From: an uncultured Prevotella sp.
Lineage (GTDB): Bacteria; Bacteroidota; Bacteroidia; Bacteroidales; Bacteroidaceae
Assembly (NCBI GenBank): GCA_905233245.1
Contig: CAJODK010000016.1
Location: 24,399-88,398, forward strand
Direction: 5' to 3'
DNA length: 64,000 nt
Every line of letters begins with the position of its first letter. The stretch's first letter is position 1. Positions 7,300 through 17,397 of this stretch are shown piece after piece. The position numbers and the translations under genes are program-made. The notes below the pieces were generated by a model. It saw nothing but the letters and a program-made list of their open reading frames with translations. It ran no database searches and was not told the origin of the DNA.

Positions 7300-7717
7300 G
7301 GTATCGCCACGCACGATGATACTTCTGCAAACGACGGAGGTCAGCATCGGTAAGAGTAGGAAGACGACGTATGTCCATATTGTCCTCCAGGTCTGCAAGT
7401 TTCACGACCTTGGCAAGCGGATGCCGCGCAACGCGATGGATATAGTCATCATAACTCTCACCACTCCTGCGAGTCAAGACCTCTACGACTTCTACCACTT
7501 CACCGGGAACACCCTGTCGTAGCAAATACTCAGCAGTAGCTGTGGTATCTTCGATGACATCATGGAGGAGAGCTACGAGTTTGGCTTGAGGGTCGCTACA
7601 GCGTGCTGCTACCCTGACAGGATGGTCTATATAGGGTTTGCCACCCTTGTCTGTCTGGCCAAGGTGGAGAGTGGCGGCGAGAGTATGTATTTGGTCCTGA
7701 GTCACCTGTATTAACAC
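7283..7717 (-). CDS. Small HD-domain (p)ppGpp hydrolase (MESH1/SpoT-HD type)
   Basis: 144-residue stand-alone HD phosphohydrolase. Metal-site motifs are visible: HPVRVA (about 32), LLHDVIEDT (about 50) and VKLADLEDNMD (about 106), matching the hydrolase half of SpoT and MESH1-like alarmone hydrolases. There is no synthetase or regulatory domain. The start is GTG 7717 (VLIQVTQDQ...). A TACCTTTG -7 element ends at 7730, only about 12 bases before it, so the mRNA has almost no leader. It overlaps the WbqC-like gene tail to tail. A synthetase-only RelA/SpoT protein is encoded elsewhere in the window (48134-49213). The (p)ppGpp substrate is inferred from the motifs. Confidence 0.85.
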   Translation of the reverse strand: MLIQVTQDQIHTLAATLHLGQTDKGGKPYIDHPVRVAARCSDPQAKLVALLHDVIEDTTATAEYLLRQGVPGEVVEVVEVLTRRSGESYDDYIHRVARHPLAKVVKLADLEDNMDIRRLPTLTDADLRRLQKYHRAWRYLNEKK

Positions 7718-7729
7718 GAATGATTAGTG

Positions 7730-7737
7730 CAAAGGTA
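7730..7737 (-). promoter_or_regulatory. -7 element for the HD-domain gene
   Basis: TACCTTTG on the minus strand; the GTG start lies about 12 bases downstream, implying a very short or absent leader. No clear -33 TTTG is seen at the usual distance. Confidence 0.55.
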
Positions 7738-7746
7738 CTATTTTTA

Positions 7747-7774
7747 ATTAAGAATTAAGAATTAAGAGTTAAGA
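7747..7774. repeat. Short AT-rich tandem repeat between divergent genes
   Basis: Four near-identical AATTAAG/AGTTAAG heptads between the HD-domain gene and nadA. One of several such runs in intergenic gaps of this window. Confidence 0.6.
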
Positions 7775-7800
7775 TTTTTTCTTTGTTGGATTTTTTTTAG

Positions 7801-7808
7801 TAACTTTG
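7801..7808 (+). promoter_or_regulatory. -7 element for nadA
   Basis: TAACTTTG, 31 bases ahead of the nadA start codon. The nearest TTTG upstream (7782-7785) is only 15 bases away, shorter than usual. Confidence 0.6.
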
Positions 7809-7839
7809 CGCCATTATATAGAAAAATACGTCATAGAAT

Positions 7840-8787
7840 ATGAACGACGAACAGACTAAAGCACTGCAGGCGGAGATACGCCAGATGTGCAAAGAGAAGA
7901 ATGCCGTAGTGCTGGCACACTACTACACTACAGGTGATATACAGGAAGTGGCAGACTTCGTGGGCGACTCACTCGCACTGGCTCGCAAGGCTGCTGAGAC
8001 GAGTGCCGACATTATCGTGATGTGTGGCGTACACTTCATGGCAGAGACTTGCAAACTGCTCTCGCCAGAGAAACTGGTACTGGCACCAGACCTGGAGGCA
8101 GGTTGTTCGCTGGCAGACTCTTGTGATGCAGAGGACCTGTGGCGATGGAAAAAGGCACACCCCGACTTTATGATAGTGCAGTACGTGAATACTACTGCAG
8201 CCACAAAGGCACTCACCGACGTGGTAGTGACATCGGGCAATGCCAAGAAAGTAATAGACCAACTGCCAAAGGATGCAAAAATACTCTTCGGTCCAGACTA
8301 CAATCTGGGATCGTATATCAACAGTGTGACAGGACGTCAGATGGAACTGTGGAACGGCGGTTGCCATGTGCACGAGCGTTTCTCGGTGGAGGCAATAGCA
8401 AAACTTAAGGCAGAATACCCCGAAGCAAAGGTGATGGCACATCTGGAGTGCAAGGCACCAGTACTGGCAATGGCTGACGTGAAGGGTTCCACAGCAGATA
8501 TGCTGAAGTACGCACAGAACAATCCTCCACAGACATATATCGTGACGACGGAGGCTGGCATATTGCACGAACTGCAGAGAACATGTCCAGAGTGTAAGTT
8601 TATACCTGTGCCACCAGAGACAACAGAGGGCGTGGGTTGCTCATGCAACGAATGCCAGTATATGAAGATGAATACCCTTGAAAAGCTTCGCGATTGTCTC
8701 AAGAATGAGGCACCACAGGTGGATGTACCTGAAATGATAGCTCGCGATGCAGTAAAACCAATAAACCGTATGTTAGAACTTTCATAA
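7840..8787 (+). CDS. nadA: Quinolinate synthase
   Basis: [4Fe-4S] enzyme that condenses iminoaspartate with dihydroxyacetone phosphate to quinolinate in NAD synthesis; 315 residues, usual length. Recognised by [24 protein letters not shown] near the N-terminus (first 20 residues shown by AVVLAHYY and [10 protein letters not shown]), by [13 protein letters not shown] (about 61), and by the C-terminal Cys pattern CPECK (about 249) and [14 protein letters not shown] (about 266), which supply cluster ligands. It has its own promoter and is followed four bases later by cysS. No nadB or nadC is in the window. Confidence 0.96.
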   Translation: MNDEQTKALQAEIRQMCKEKNAVVLAHYYTTGDIQEVADFVGDSLALARKAAETSADIIVMCGVHFMAETCKLLSPEKLVLAPDLEAGCSLADSCDAEDLWRWKKAHPDFMIVQYVNTTAATKALTDVVVTSGNAKKVIDQLPKDAKILFGPDYNLGSYINSVTGRQMELWNGGCHVHERFSVEAIAKLKAEYPEAKVMAHLECKAPVLAMADVKGSTADMLKYAQNNPPQTYIVTTEAGILHELQRTCPECKFIPVPPETTEGVGCSCNECQYMKMNTLEKLRDCLKNEAPQVDVPEMIARDAVKPINRMLELS

Positions 8788-8791
8788 GAGA

Positions 8792-10285
8792 ATGGAAAAG
8801 ACATTACTGATATACAACACGCTGACAAGACAGAAGGAAGCGTTCAAACCAATCAACCCTGGACACGTAGGCATGTATGTCTGCGGTCCTACCGTTTATG
8901 GCGATGCACATCTGGGACACGCACGTCCAGCCATCACCTTCGATATTCTCTTCCGCTACCTGAAGCATCTGGGCTACAAGGTGCGCTACGTGAGAAACAT
9001 TACCGATGTAGGCCATCTGGAGCACGACGCAGACGAGGGCGAGGACAAGATAGCCAAGAAGGCTCGCCTGGAACAGTTGGAACCAATGGAGATAGCACAG
9101 TACTATACCCGTCGCTTCAACTCTGCGATGGAGAAACTCAACGTGCTTCCACCATCTATCGAACCACATGCCACTGGTCATATCATAGAGCAACAGCAGT
9201 TGGTGCAGCAGATACTGGACAATGGCTACGCATACGTCAGCAACGGTTCTGTATATTTCGACATCGAGAAATACAATAAGGACTATAAGTACGGCATACT
9301 CTCTGGTCGCACACTGGAGAACCTGAAGGATGCCAGTCGTGATACTCTCGCTGGTGTGGGTGAGAAGAAGAATCAGGCTGATTTCGCACTGTGGAAGAAG
9401 GCACAGCCAGAGCACATCATGCGTTGGCCAAGCCCCTGGAGCGATGGATTCCCCGGCTGGCACTGCGAATGTACCGCTATGGGCAGGAAGTATCTTGGCG
9501 ATGAGTTTGACATACATGGTGGCGGCATGGATCTCGTGTTCCCTCACCATGAGTGTGAGATAGCTCAGGCACAGGCTTCGATGGGACATCAGGCCGTGCG
9601 CTACTGGATGCACAACAATATGATTACCATCAACGGACAGAAGATGGGTAAGTCATATAACAACTTCATCACCCTCGACCAGTTCTTTAAGGGAGAGCAT
9701 GAACTGCTCAGCAAGCCGTTCTCGCCTATGACCATACGTTTCTTCATCCTCTCGGCGCACTATCGTGGAACGGTGGACTTCTCAAGTGAGGCTCTGGAGG
9801 CTGCAGAGAAGGGTTTTGCACGCCTGATGCAGGGATTGAAGGACCTAAAGCGCATACAAGTGGCAAAGGGAAGTTCGCCTGAAGTGGAGAAGTTTGTCAA
9901 GGAACTGCCCGAGAAACTCTACGACGCAATGAATGATGACCTGCAGACTCCTATCGTCATCTCTGAACTCTTTGAGGCTTGTCACCAAGTGAACCTGTTG
10001 GTGGACCGCAAGGCGAAGATTAGTGCTGCTGACCTCGAGAAACTCTCAGAGACCATGCACCTCTTCACAGAAGACATACTGGGGCTTACTAACGCTAACC
10101 CTAACGGGAACGGGAGCTCTGAAAAGGACAAGGCTCTGGACAAGGTGATGCAAATGGTGCTTGATATGCGCGCCAAGGCTAAGGCAGAAAAGAACTGGGC
10201 TGTCTCTGACCAGATACGTGATGAACTCAATGAGGCGGGTATAATCATTAAAGACACTCCTGATGGCACAGTCTGGGAAATCTGA
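8792..10285 (+). CDS. cysS: Cysteinyl-tRNA synthetase
   Basis: Class I synthetase charging tRNA-Cys, 497 residues. Visible: zinc ligand Cys in [11 protein letters not shown], the HIGH-type motif AHLGHARP (about 39), WHCECTAM and HHECE (zinc and active-site region), KMGKSYNNF for KMSKS (about 284), and a C-terminal DALR helix bundle. An Asn-rich loop (TNANPNGNG, about 432-440) in the C-terminal region is encoded by AACNNN hexamers and is probably a tolerated insertion. The start lies four bases after the nadA stop, and the 3' end overlaps the U32 gene by 23 bases. Confidence 0.97.
   Translation: MEKTLLIYNTLTRQKEAFKPINPGHVGMYVCGPTVYGDAHLGHARPAITFDILFRYLKHLGYKVRYVRNITDVGHLEHDADEGEDKIAKKARLEQLEPMEIAQYYTRRFNSAMEKLNVLPPSIEPHATGHIIEQQQLVQQILDNGYAYVSNGSVYFDIEKYNKDYKYGILSGRTLENLKDASRDTLAGVGEKKNQADFALWKKAQPEHIMRWPSPWSDGFPGWHCECTAMGRKYLGDEFDIHGGGMDLVFPHHECEIAQAQASMGHQAVRYWMHNNMITINGQKMGKSYNNFITLDQFFKGEHELLSKPFSPMTIRFFILSAHYRGTVDFSSEALEAAEKGFARLMQGLKDLKRIQVAKGSSPEVEKFVKELPEKLYDAMNDDLQTPIVISELFEACHQVNLLVDRKAKISAADLEKLSETMHLFTEDILGLTNANPNGNGSSEKDKALDKVMQMVLDMRAKAKAEKNWAVSDQIRDELNEAGIIIKDTPDGTVWEI
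10091..10114 (+). repeat. In-frame AACNNN hexamer repeat in cysS
   Basis: Hexamers AACGCT, AACCCT, AACGGG, AACGGG encode Asn-Ala-Asn-Pro-Asn-Gly-Asn-Gly. Same type as the run in rnr. Confidence 0.7.
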
Positions 10286-11513
10286 ATATGAAATAATGGC
10301 TCCCGTGGGAAGCAGAGAGAGTTTCGCTGCTGCTATCAATGCAGGAGCAGACTCTATATACTTCGGTATCGAGAAACTGAACATGAGGGCACACTCCGCC
10401 TCTACCTTCACTATCGACGACCTGAAGGAAATTGCCGCCACATGCAAGGAGCACGGCATAAAGTCGTACCTCACTGTCAACACCATTATCTACGGTGAAG
10501 ACTTGGAGCAGATGCGCGAAATAATCGATGCTGCCAAGGAGGCGGAAATCTCTGCTGTGATAGCCAGTGACGTGGCCGTGATGATGTACTGCCGTGAGGT
10601 GGGACAAGAGGTGCACCTCTCTACGCAACTTAACATCTCAAACATTGAGGCACTGCGCTTCTATGCTCAGTTTGCTGATGTAGTGGTACTGGCTCGCGAA
10701 CTCCGTATAGAGCAGGTGAAGGCCATCCACGAACAAGCCGTCAGGGAGAATATCTGTGGTCCGTCGGGACTGCCTATCCGCATAGAGATGTTCTGTCACG
10801 GAGCACTATGCATGGCCATTTCGGGCAAGTGTTACCTGTCACTCCACAATGCCAATCGTTCTGCCAATCGTGGCGAGTGTGTACAGATATGCCGTAGGGC
10901 ATACAGGGTGGAAGATGTGGAGACGGGCAACGAACTGCTTGTTGACAATAAGTACATTATGTCGCCGAAGGACCTCAAAACTATCCGTTTCATCGACCGT
11001 ATGATGGATGCTGGCGTGAGGGTGTTCAAGATAGAGGGACGAGCCCGCGGTCCCGAATATGTCGATACCGTAGTACGTTGTTACAGGGAAGCTATCAACG
11101 CAGTGCTGGAGGGAGGTTTTACCGAAGAAGCCAAGGACAAATGGGATGAACGTCTCGCTACCGTCTTCAATCGTGGATTCTGGGATGGCTACTACCAAGG
11201 ACAGACTCTTGGCGAGTGGAACGACAGCTATGGTTCGAAGGCTACTGAGAAAAAAGTATATGCTGCCAAGGTAATAAAATACTTCTCCAAACTCTCGGTG
11301 GCAGAGTTGCAGGTGGAAGCTCATGAGATAGAAGTGGGCGACAAACTGCTATTCACCGGCAATACTACTGGTGCTATGTACATAGAAAATGTAGAAGAGA
11401 TACGCTATGACCTAAAACCCGTCAACCGCGCAGAGAAAGGCCAACGCATCAGCATCGCCGTGCCAGAAAAAGTGAGACCTAACGACAAAGTATTTGTAAT
11501 AGAGAAACTATGA
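10263..11513 (+). CDS. Peptidase U32 family protein (TrhP-like)
   Basis: 416 residues. The N-terminal half has [21 protein letters not shown] and [10 protein letters not shown], and the U32 signature [19 protein letters not shown] (about 179) is complete with its cysteines. U32 proteins are named as collagenase-like peptidases, but well-studied members (TrhP, RlhA, UbiU/V) are RNA- or quinone-hydroxylation enzymes with Fe-S clusters. The single-copy layout with a short C-terminal beta domain resembles TrhP, which makes 5-hydroxyuridine in tRNA (inference). The start ATG lies inside the end of cysS, and the stop overlaps sufE by four bases. Confidence 0.88.
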   Translation: MAQSGKSEYEIMAPVGSRESFAAAINAGADSIYFGIEKLNMRAHSASTFTIDDLKEIAATCKEHGIKSYLTVNTIIYGEDLEQMREIIDAAKEAEISAVIASDVAVMMYCREVGQEVHLSTQLNISNIEALRFYAQFADVVVLARELRIEQVKAIHEQAVRENICGPSGLPIRIEMFCHGALCMAISGKCYLSLHNANRSANRGECVQICRRAYRVEDVETGNELLVDNKYIMSPKDLKTIRFIDRMMDAGVRVFKIEGRARGPEYVDTVVRCYREAINAVLEGGFTEEAKDKWDERLATVFNRGFWDGYYQGQTLGEWNDSYGSKATEKKVYAAKVIKYFSKLSVAELQVEAHEIEVGDKLLFTGNTTGAMYIENVEEIRYDLKPVNRAEKGQRISIAVPEKVRPNDKVFVIEKL

Positions 11514-11929
11514 CGATAAACGAGATACAAGACGAAGTAATAGAGGAGTTCAGCGCCCTCGATGACTGGATGGACAAATACCAGATGCTCATCGATATCG
11601 CTGGTGAGCAGGAACCGCTGGATGACAAGTACAAAACAGAACAGAACCTCATCGATGGTTGCCAAAGCCGCGTATGGATACAGTGTGATAAGGAGCAGGA
11701 GGGCACTCTGTCTTTCCTCGCTGACAGCGATGCACTGATAGTGAAGGGCATCATAGCCCTGCTCATACGTGTCATCAACCACCAACCAGCCAAGGATATT
11801 CTTGATGCAGACCTCTACTTTATTGAGGAGATAGGTCTCAAGGAACATCTCTCCCCTACTCGCAGCAACGGCCTTCTCGCTATGGTGAAGCGCATCAAGG
11901 CCTATGCACTGGCGTATTCCAATTCATAA
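11510..11929 (+). CDS. SufE family cysteine desulfuration protein
   Basis: 139 residues. SufE accepts persulfide sulfur from the cysteine desulfurase SufS for Fe-S cluster assembly. The acceptor cysteine sits in DGCQSRVWIQ (about 50), and the fold signature DDWMDKYQMLIDIAGE and GIIALLIRVINHQP is clear. It overlaps the U32 gene by four bases (ATGA) and abuts the SNF2 gene (TAA then ATG), so translation is probably coupled. No other suf genes are in the window. Confidence 0.92.
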   Translation: MTINEIQDEVIEEFSALDDWMDKYQMLIDIAGEQEPLDDKYKTEQNLIDGCQSRVWIQCDKEQEGTLSFLADSDALIVKGIIALLIRVINHQPAKDILDADLYFIEEIGLKEHLSPTRSNGLLAMVKRIKAYALAYSNS

Positions 11930-14900
11930 ATGCAAGAAAACATTCTGCTATGCATATACACACTGTTTCATGTTGAGGGAACTCAGCAGGAGAGGGTGCG
12001 TAGCATAGTAGAACAACTCACAGGGCAATCCTTCGTGGACCTCAAAGCTACACTGGCAGCAATGAGGAATAGGGGCGAACTGGAACAGAAGTCCTACAAC
12101 TGGCGCACCGACTCGTATGACTACGTGATAAGCCCTAAGAGGCTCATCCCCCTGATGATACATTACTACGAGGAAGAGCCAAAACTCACCATACAGGTAC
12201 TGGAAGCAGCGCGAAGCATGGAGACAACTTCCGTGCAGAGAATGCTGTGGCAATTTATCAGTACTGGATATAGTGACATCAATATCGAAATCATCAGTGA
12301 CTACCAGATTAGCGAACGGTTGCCATACTTCATGCCTGCTGTCGCAGACAAGCGCTTTGCACCACTACTGATGGTCTTCAGCCTTGGCAATTTCGCTGAC
12401 CTGCTGACACAAACCATCATGGAGGCAATAGAGGATGAGGGTATCATTGACGCACAGCATATACGCCAATTGGTAGTGCTGTTTCGCAGGGATGACGACA
12501 GCCTGGAGGAGGAAATGATACTCCACGAAGTGCTATGCCTCTGCGGCCTGTACACCTATTTGGCAGATGGCAGGATGCCCGACTACGTGCATCTGGATGA
12601 TAAGTACCACGAAATACTGGCAGGCATACGCGACACATATCGTGGCAATATGAAAAATGCCCTGACCATGTTTCGCAGGTCACTGAAGAAGTTTAACAGT
12701 ACCAACGGCTTCTACGTCAGCACCAAGAGTTATCTACCACTCTCCATAGCCAATTTCTACTACATTCTGGCTTGTTACAAAGACGGGTCTGATGATTCCA
12801 ACAAAAAAGCTCTCGCCATCGCTAAGTCAACTGACACCAGAGTCACCGCAGCTGCCAAAGTACTCTACAATATCCTTTATGGCAGTGCCACCGATAAACA
12901 GATACTCGACCGTCTGAATCTGCTGTATGCCAGCCGCCATGGCATCAATCGCGTGCTGGCTACACTGATGTGCCGCTACGTAGGTAAGGACTTCTCGCAG
13001 AATGCCAAACCTCAATGGGCCATATTAATACATGAGATGAGTCCGTATTTCAATGATCTCTCCATGCCTATACTGAAGAAGACTCCCTTTGGGGAAGCTC
13101 CTCTGTTGTCTGCCATACACCATCGCAAACAGTGGGAGAACGTGCTGAGTGATCTCACAGGACTCAACGACAAGGGTATTGATGTCCCCATCCGACAAGT
13201 GCGCGTCTCACGAGTAGCTTACTACCTGAGTAATATGAAGGCCAACAACGTCACACCACGACTGCAGACGATACTGAAGAATGGCACTTGGGGCTCAGGC
13301 AAACTACTCAATATTAACAGTTTTATGCATGGCGGAGCCGACGGCATGTGCGACGCTGACCACCGCATAGCAGACAGGGTGCTGATGAGGTCGGATGAGA
13401 GCACGTCCGATGGCGACACTATCAAACTGGAGGATGTACTACCAGAGATGACAGAAGAGAGCCGTCTCTACGTAGGTCGCTATGCCCCCTACTCTATCGT
13501 GGAGGTGATAGAGGAGGTTCCCTATATCTCCATGCATCATGACAAAGAGGGATTCCTAATCTCCAGCAATGTCAACCCTTCCGAGGTCGAGCAGGATATC
13601 ATCATCACCCACCGGGGAGCAGCGAGCATCAATTTTATACACATGACCGACCGCCAGAGGCCGTACTACCGCCGACTGCTCTCCATTGATCGTTTCCCCA
13701 ACGAGGCTGAACCGCAATTGCGTCGTTTCCTCTCAGGTCTGGGGGGACAGATAGAGGTGCACAGCGACCTCATCGAGGGAGGCAGTACGCTACCCATCTG
13801 CGACGGCGACTCACGACTGGTCTTGCAAATGCGTCCCGACCGCAACACTCGTGGTGGTGAGTCCTTCTACAGCGTCTCCCTCTTCGTAAGACCTCTGCAA
13901 GGTGGACGTATCAAATGCACCCCTGGCGAGGGCAATGAGGTTATCATAGACAATGCTGACATCCGCACTCGTGTAAAGCGCGACCTTGCCAAGGAAAAGG
14001 AAAACCTTGACCATTTACAATTTACAATTGACAGTTTCCAATTGGAAGAAAACCTGTTGGACAGCGCCTCTCTCCTCCCCCTCATCGAGTACGCCCAGGC
14101 CAACCCAGACCGTATATCATGTGAATGGCCTGAGGGAGCCAAAATGCGCATCAAACAACGCAACAGCACCATAGCATGGAATGGAACGATAAAGAAGAAC
14201 GACAACGGATGGTTCGAACTGGAAGGTGACATACAACTTGATCAAGAAAAGGTTATTAGCATGGCACAACTGTTGGAGTTGGCTCGTCAGTCCAAGGGAC
14301 GATACATACCACTGGGCAATGGCGACTACCTCGCTCTCAGCGAGAAACTGCGCCGCCAGCTGAATCAACTCTCCGCCATCGTATCACGCCATCACGGACA
14401 TCTCCAAATGTCACCCTTCACGGCAGCACTCCTCGAACCAGATATCACCAATGGCGAACTCACCATCACCGAGGATGCCGAACTCAAGCAGATACGACAG
14501 CGTATCAAGGAGTCCAGTACCTACTCACCAGAGGTGCCTGCCACGCTCCACGCCACACTACGTGAATACCAACTGGAGGGCTACCAGTGGATATCACGCC
14601 TCAACTACTGGGGAGCCGGAGCCCTGCTTGCTGATGATATGGGGCTCGGCAAGACCATACAGACCATCGCCTTTCTGCTCGCCAAGGCAGAAGAAGGCCC
14701 TGCCCTCGTCGTTGCACCAGCCTCTGTAGCTCCCAATTGGAAAGTGGAATTTGAAAAATTCGCACCTTCGCTCCGTGTCACCCTGCTCAATTTTGAGCAA
14801 GACCGCAACGAGGCCATCTGCCAAGCCAAGGCAGGCGATGTCATCGTCTGCACCTATATGCTGTTGCTTAGTGTCAAAGATACCCTCGTCAAGAAGGAAT

Positions 14901-15883
14901 GGACCACCATATGTCTCGACGAGGCTCACATTATAAAAAATCGCGGTGCCAAGACCTCTGCTGTAGCTATGAAACTAAAGTCACGCAACCGCATTATGCT
15001 CACTGGTACTCCCGTGCAGAACCACCTCGGTGAACTCTGGAACCTCTTCCAGTTTGTCAATCCCGGCCTGCTCGGTTCCTTTGAGGAATTTAACCGTCGC
15101 TTCATCATACCCATAGAGCAAAACAAAGACCAGAAAGTCCAGCAGTTGCTGGACAGACTTGTCAAACCCTTCATGCTCCGTCGCACCAAGGATAAGGTGG
15201 CCCGCGAACTCCCAGATAAAGAGGAAATCTACCAGCATGTCACAATGAGCGAAGAAGAGCAACTCACCTATGAAGCCCTCCGACAGCGAGCAGAGGCTAT
15301 GCTTGATGCTAACCTGAATGTTAATGTTAACACTCTGGCAGAGATAACACGACTGCGCCTCGCTGCCTGCGGCCAGTCCAAAATCACTGCCATGCTTGAA
15401 CTCTTGCAAACGGTACTCGAAGGAGGAGACAGCGTTCTCATCTTCTCCCAATTCACCACTTACCTATCACAGATACAGCAGGCACTCAAAAATTTCTCTA
15501 TACCTTATATATATATAGACGGCACAGTACCTATCAAAGAACGCCAGCGTCTCGTGGAGAAATTTCAGGCTGGTGAATGCCCCGTTTTCCTCATCTCTCT
15601 CAAGGCTGGCGGTCTCGGTCTCAACCTCACACGTGCCAACTATGTCATCCACATGGACCCATGGTGGAACCCCGCCATCGAGGCACAAGCCACCGACCGC
15701 TCACACCGTATTGGACAGCGACAGGCCGTTACCGTCTATCACCTCATCTCTCAAGGCACCATCGAGGAGAAGATACAACGCCTACACCAACGCAAACAAT
15801 CTCTCGTCAGCGATATACTATCTGCTACCGACACAAGTCATCGTCTCACTGGTGAAGAACTTCTCGAGATGATAAGATTGTAA
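11930..15883 (+). CDS. Large SNF2-family DEAD/DEAH helicase
   Basis: 1317-residue SWI2/SNF2 ATPase. Residues 1 to about 860 form a long N-terminal part without motifs I recognise; bacterial SNF2 proteins often carry such accessory regions. The motor starts near 870: Walker A DDMGLGKTIQT (about 901), LDEAH (about 996), LTGTPVQNHLGELWNLF, then the C-terminal lobe with LIFSQFTTYL (about 1170), SLKAGGLGLNLTRANYVIH and QATDRSHRIGQ. Two repeat-derived in-frame stretches are present: Asn-Leu-Asn-Val-Asn-Val (about 1128) and a segment near 14015-14045 resembling the AT-rich intergenic repeats. Probable role is remodelling RNA polymerase or other nucleoprotein, as for RapA-type proteins; this is not shown by the sequence. 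Confidence 0.92.
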   Translation: MQENILLCIYTLFHVEGTQQERVRSIVEQLTGQSFVDLKATLAAMRNRGELEQKSYNWRTDSYDYVISPKRLIPLMIHYYEEEPKLTIQVLEAARSMETTSVQRMLWQFISTGYSDINIEIISDYQISERLPYFMPAVADKRFAPLLMVFSLGNFADLLTQTIMEAIEDEGIIDAQHIRQLVVLFRRDDDSLEEEMILHEVLCLCGLYTYLADGRMPDYVHLDDKYHEILAGIRDTYRGNMKNALTMFRRSLKKFNSTNGFYVSTKSYLPLSIANFYYILACYKDGSDDSNKKALAIAKSTDTRVTAAAKVLYNILYGSATDKQILDRLNLLYASRHGINRVLATLMCRYVGKDFSQNAKPQWAILIHEMSPYFNDLSMPILKKTPFGEAPLLSAIHHRKQWENVLSDLTGLNDKGIDVPIRQVRVSRVAYYLSNMKANNVTPRLQTILKNGTWGSGKLLNINSFMHGGADGMCDADHRIADRVLMRSDESTSDGDTIKLEDVLPEMTEESRLYVGRYAPYSIVEVIEEVPYISMHHDKEGFLISSNVNPSEVEQDIIITHRGAASINFIHMTDRQRPYYRRLLSIDRFPNEAEPQLRRFLSGLGGQIEVHSDLIEGGSTLPICDGDSRLVLQMRPDRNTRGGESFYSVSLFVRPLQGGRIKCTPGEGNEVIIDNADIRTRVKRDLAKEKENLDHLQFTIDSFQLEENLLDSASLLPLIEYAQANPDRISCEWPEGAKMRIKQRNSTIAWNGTIKKNDNGWFELEGDIQLDQEKVISMAQLLELARQSKGRYIPLGNGDYLALSEKLRRQLNQLSAIVSRHHGHLQMSPFTAALLEPDITNGELTITEDAELKQIRQRIKESSTYSPEVPATLHATLREYQLEGYQWISRLNYWGAGALLADDMGLGKTIQTIAFLLAKAEEGPALVVAPASVAPNWKVEFEKFAPSLRVTLLNFEQDRNEAICQAKAGDVIVCTYMLLLSVKDTLVKKEWTTICLDEAHIIKNRGAKTSAVAMKLKSRNRIMLTGTPVQNHLGELWNLFQFVNPGLLGSFEEFNRRFIIPIEQNKDQKVQQLLDRLVKPFMLRRTKDKVARELPDKEEIYQHVTMSEEEQLTYEALRQRAEAMLDANLNVNVNTLAEITRLRLAACGQSKITAMLELLQTVLEGGDSVLIFSQFTTYLSQIQQALKNFSIPYIYIDGTVPIKERQRLVEKFQAGECPVFLISLKAGGLGLNLTRANYVIHMDPWWNPAIEAQATDRSHRIGQRQAVTVYHLISQGTIEEKIQRLHQRKQSLVSDILSATDTSHRLTGEELLEMIRL
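15311..15334 (+). repeat. In-frame AAC/AAT hexamer repeat in the SNF2 gene
   Basis: AACCTG, AATGTT, AATGTT, AACACT encode alternating Asn in a linker of the helicase motor. Confidence 0.6.
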
Positions 15884-15908
15884 TTTCTTGATATATGATA
15901 AGAAATTA
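15881..15908 (+). terminator. Hairpin at the end of the SNF2 gene
   Basis: TAATTTCTT (15881-15889, including the stop codon) pairs with AAGAAATTA (15900-15908). No T run follows, so its role as a terminator is uncertain. Confidence 0.35.
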
Positions 15909-15962
15909 TGTTGTTATAAATATTCCTTATACATTATAGTATGCAATTTGCGTAAAAAGCAG

Positions 15963-15970
15963 TACCTTTG
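15963..15970 (+). promoter_or_regulatory. -7 element for the rplC ribosomal operon
   Basis: TACCTTTG inside GTACCTTTGCACCTC (15962-15976), a 15-base string repeated exactly at the rpsM promoter (27702-27716). It gives a leader of about 150 bases before rplC. No TTTG at the ideal distance is visible. Confidence 0.65.
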
Positions 15971-16038
15971 CACCTCGAAACGTGTTTGTTGCGCTGGCAG
16001 TAGGCTATCAACACACTGAAAAAGAAGAACTTGAGTGT

Positions 16039-16100
16039 ATTTTCTTTCTGTGTGTAAGCTTGTCTGAACAGCAAAACTTCACACAGAAAGAAAATTTTTT
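16039..16100 (+). promoter_or_regulatory. Attenuator-like hairpin in the rplC leader
   Basis: A perfect 16-bp stem (16039-16054 with 16080-16095; left arm ATTTTCTTTCTGTGTG) closes a 25-base loop and runs into six T residues (16095-16100), 27 bases before the rplC start. The form is that of a rho-independent terminator inside a leader, so it is likely an attenuator or autogenous control site for the ribosomal operon (inference). Confidence 0.65.
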
Positions 16101-16127
16101 ATACACATTATTAATATTTAAACAGAA

Positions 16128-16742
16128 ATGCCAGGATTAATTGGAAGAAAAATCGGAATGACATCCGTATTCAGTGCCGACGGTAAGAATACACCGTGCA
16201 CTGTTATCGAAGCTGGTCCTTGTGTCGTAACTCAGGTGAAGACCGTCGAGAAGGACGGTTACGCCGCTCTGCAGCTGGGCTTCGGCGAGGCTAAGGAGAG
16301 CCGCACTTCAAAGCCCCTGATGGGTACCTTCAAGAAGGCAGGCACAACACCAAAGCAGCACTTGGCTGAGTTCAAGTTTGACGAGGAGCACAACCTCGGT
16401 GACACTATCTCTGCTGAACTCTTCGCAGATGGCGACTTCGTTGACGTAGTCGGCACATCTAAGGGTAAGGGTTTCCAGGGTGTTGTAAAGCGTCACGGTT
16501 TCGGTGGTGTCGGTCAGGCTACTCACGGTCAGGACGACCGTCTTAGAAAGCCAGGTTCTATCGGCGCTTGTTCATACCCTGCGAAGGTGTTCAAGGGCAT
16601 GCGCATGGGTGGACACATGGGTAACGAGCGTGTTACCACACAGAACTTGAGAGTGTTAAAGGTTATCCCAGAGCAGAACCTGATTATCGTGAAGGGTTCA
16701 GTGCCAGGATACAATGGTTCAACCGTATTAATTAAGAAGTAA
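16128..16742 (+). CDS. rplC: 50S ribosomal protein L3
   Basis: 204 residues. Binds 23S rRNA near its 3' end and helps start 50S assembly. Clear matches: [15 protein letters not shown] at the N-terminus, [17 protein letters not shown], and [19 protein letters not shown] with [11 protein letters not shown]. It is the first gene of the cluster here; rpsJ (S10), its usual upstream neighbour, is absent. Leader control by the hairpin at 16039-16100 is likely. Confidence 0.98.
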   Translation: MPGLIGRKIGMTSVFSADGKNTPCTVIEAGPCVVTQVKTVEKDGYAALQLGFGEAKESRTSKPLMGTFKKAGTTPKQHLAEFKFDEEHNLGDTISAELFADGDFVDVVGTSKGKGFQGVVKRHGFGGVGQATHGQDDRLRKPGSIGACSYPAKVFKGMRMGGHMGNERVTTQNLRVLKVIPEQNLIIVKGSVPGYNGSTVLIKK

Positions 16743-16747
16743 GCGAC

Positions 16748-17380
16748 ATGGAAGTAAATGTATTGAATATACAGGGCAAGGAGACAGGACGTAAGGCTGT
16801 TCTTAATGACGCTATCTACGCTATCGAGCCAAACGACCATGTTCTCTACCTCGATGTAAAGCAGTATCTGGGCAATCAGCGCCAAGGTACAGCAAAGGCT
16901 AAGGAACGCTCAGAGATGAGTGGTTCTACTCGTAAGCTTGGTCGTCAGAAGGGTGGCGGCGGCGCACGTCGTGGTGACATCAACTCACCTGTACTGGTAG
17001 GTGGTGCACGCGTGTTCGGTCCACGTCCTCGTGATTATCGCACTAAGCTGAACCTCAAGACAAAGCAGCTGGCACGTAAGAGTGCTCTCTCTTACAAGGT
17101 GCAGGAGAATGGTCTTATCGTTGTTGAGAATTTCAACATCGAGTCACCAAAGACTAAGGAGATTCTTGCAATTGCCAAGAATCTGAAGGTAGAAGGCAAG
17201 AAGCTGCTTTTTGTTATGCCTGAAGAGAATAAGAATGTTTATCTTTCTGCACGCAACCTGAAGGGTGTAGAGGTAATGGGTGCTCAGAATATCAACGCCT
17301 ACAAGGTGATGAATGCTGACGTGCTCGTTATGGCCGAGGGTGCTATTGAGAAGATAGACGCAGTTTTAACCAAAGCTTAA
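16748..17380 (+). CDS. rplD: 50S ribosomal protein L4
   Basis: 210 residues, usual length. Contains the conserved internal loop [19 protein letters not shown] and [13 protein letters not shown] that reaches into the exit tunnel. In enterobacteria L4 also represses its own operon; whether it does so here through the rplC leader hairpin is unknown. It lies five bases after rplC. Confidence 0.98.
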   Translation: MEVNVLNIQGKETGRKAVLNDAIYAIEPNDHVLYLDVKQYLGNQRQGTAKAKERSEMSGSTRKLGRQKGGGGARRGDINSPVLVGGARVFGPRPRDYRTKLNLKTKQLARKSALSYKVQENGLIVVENFNIESPKTKEILAIAKNLKVEGKKLLFVMPEENKNVYLSARNLKGVEVMGAQNINAYKVMNADVLVMAEGAIEKIDAVLTKA

Positions 17381-17397
17381 AATAGGAGAAAAGAATT

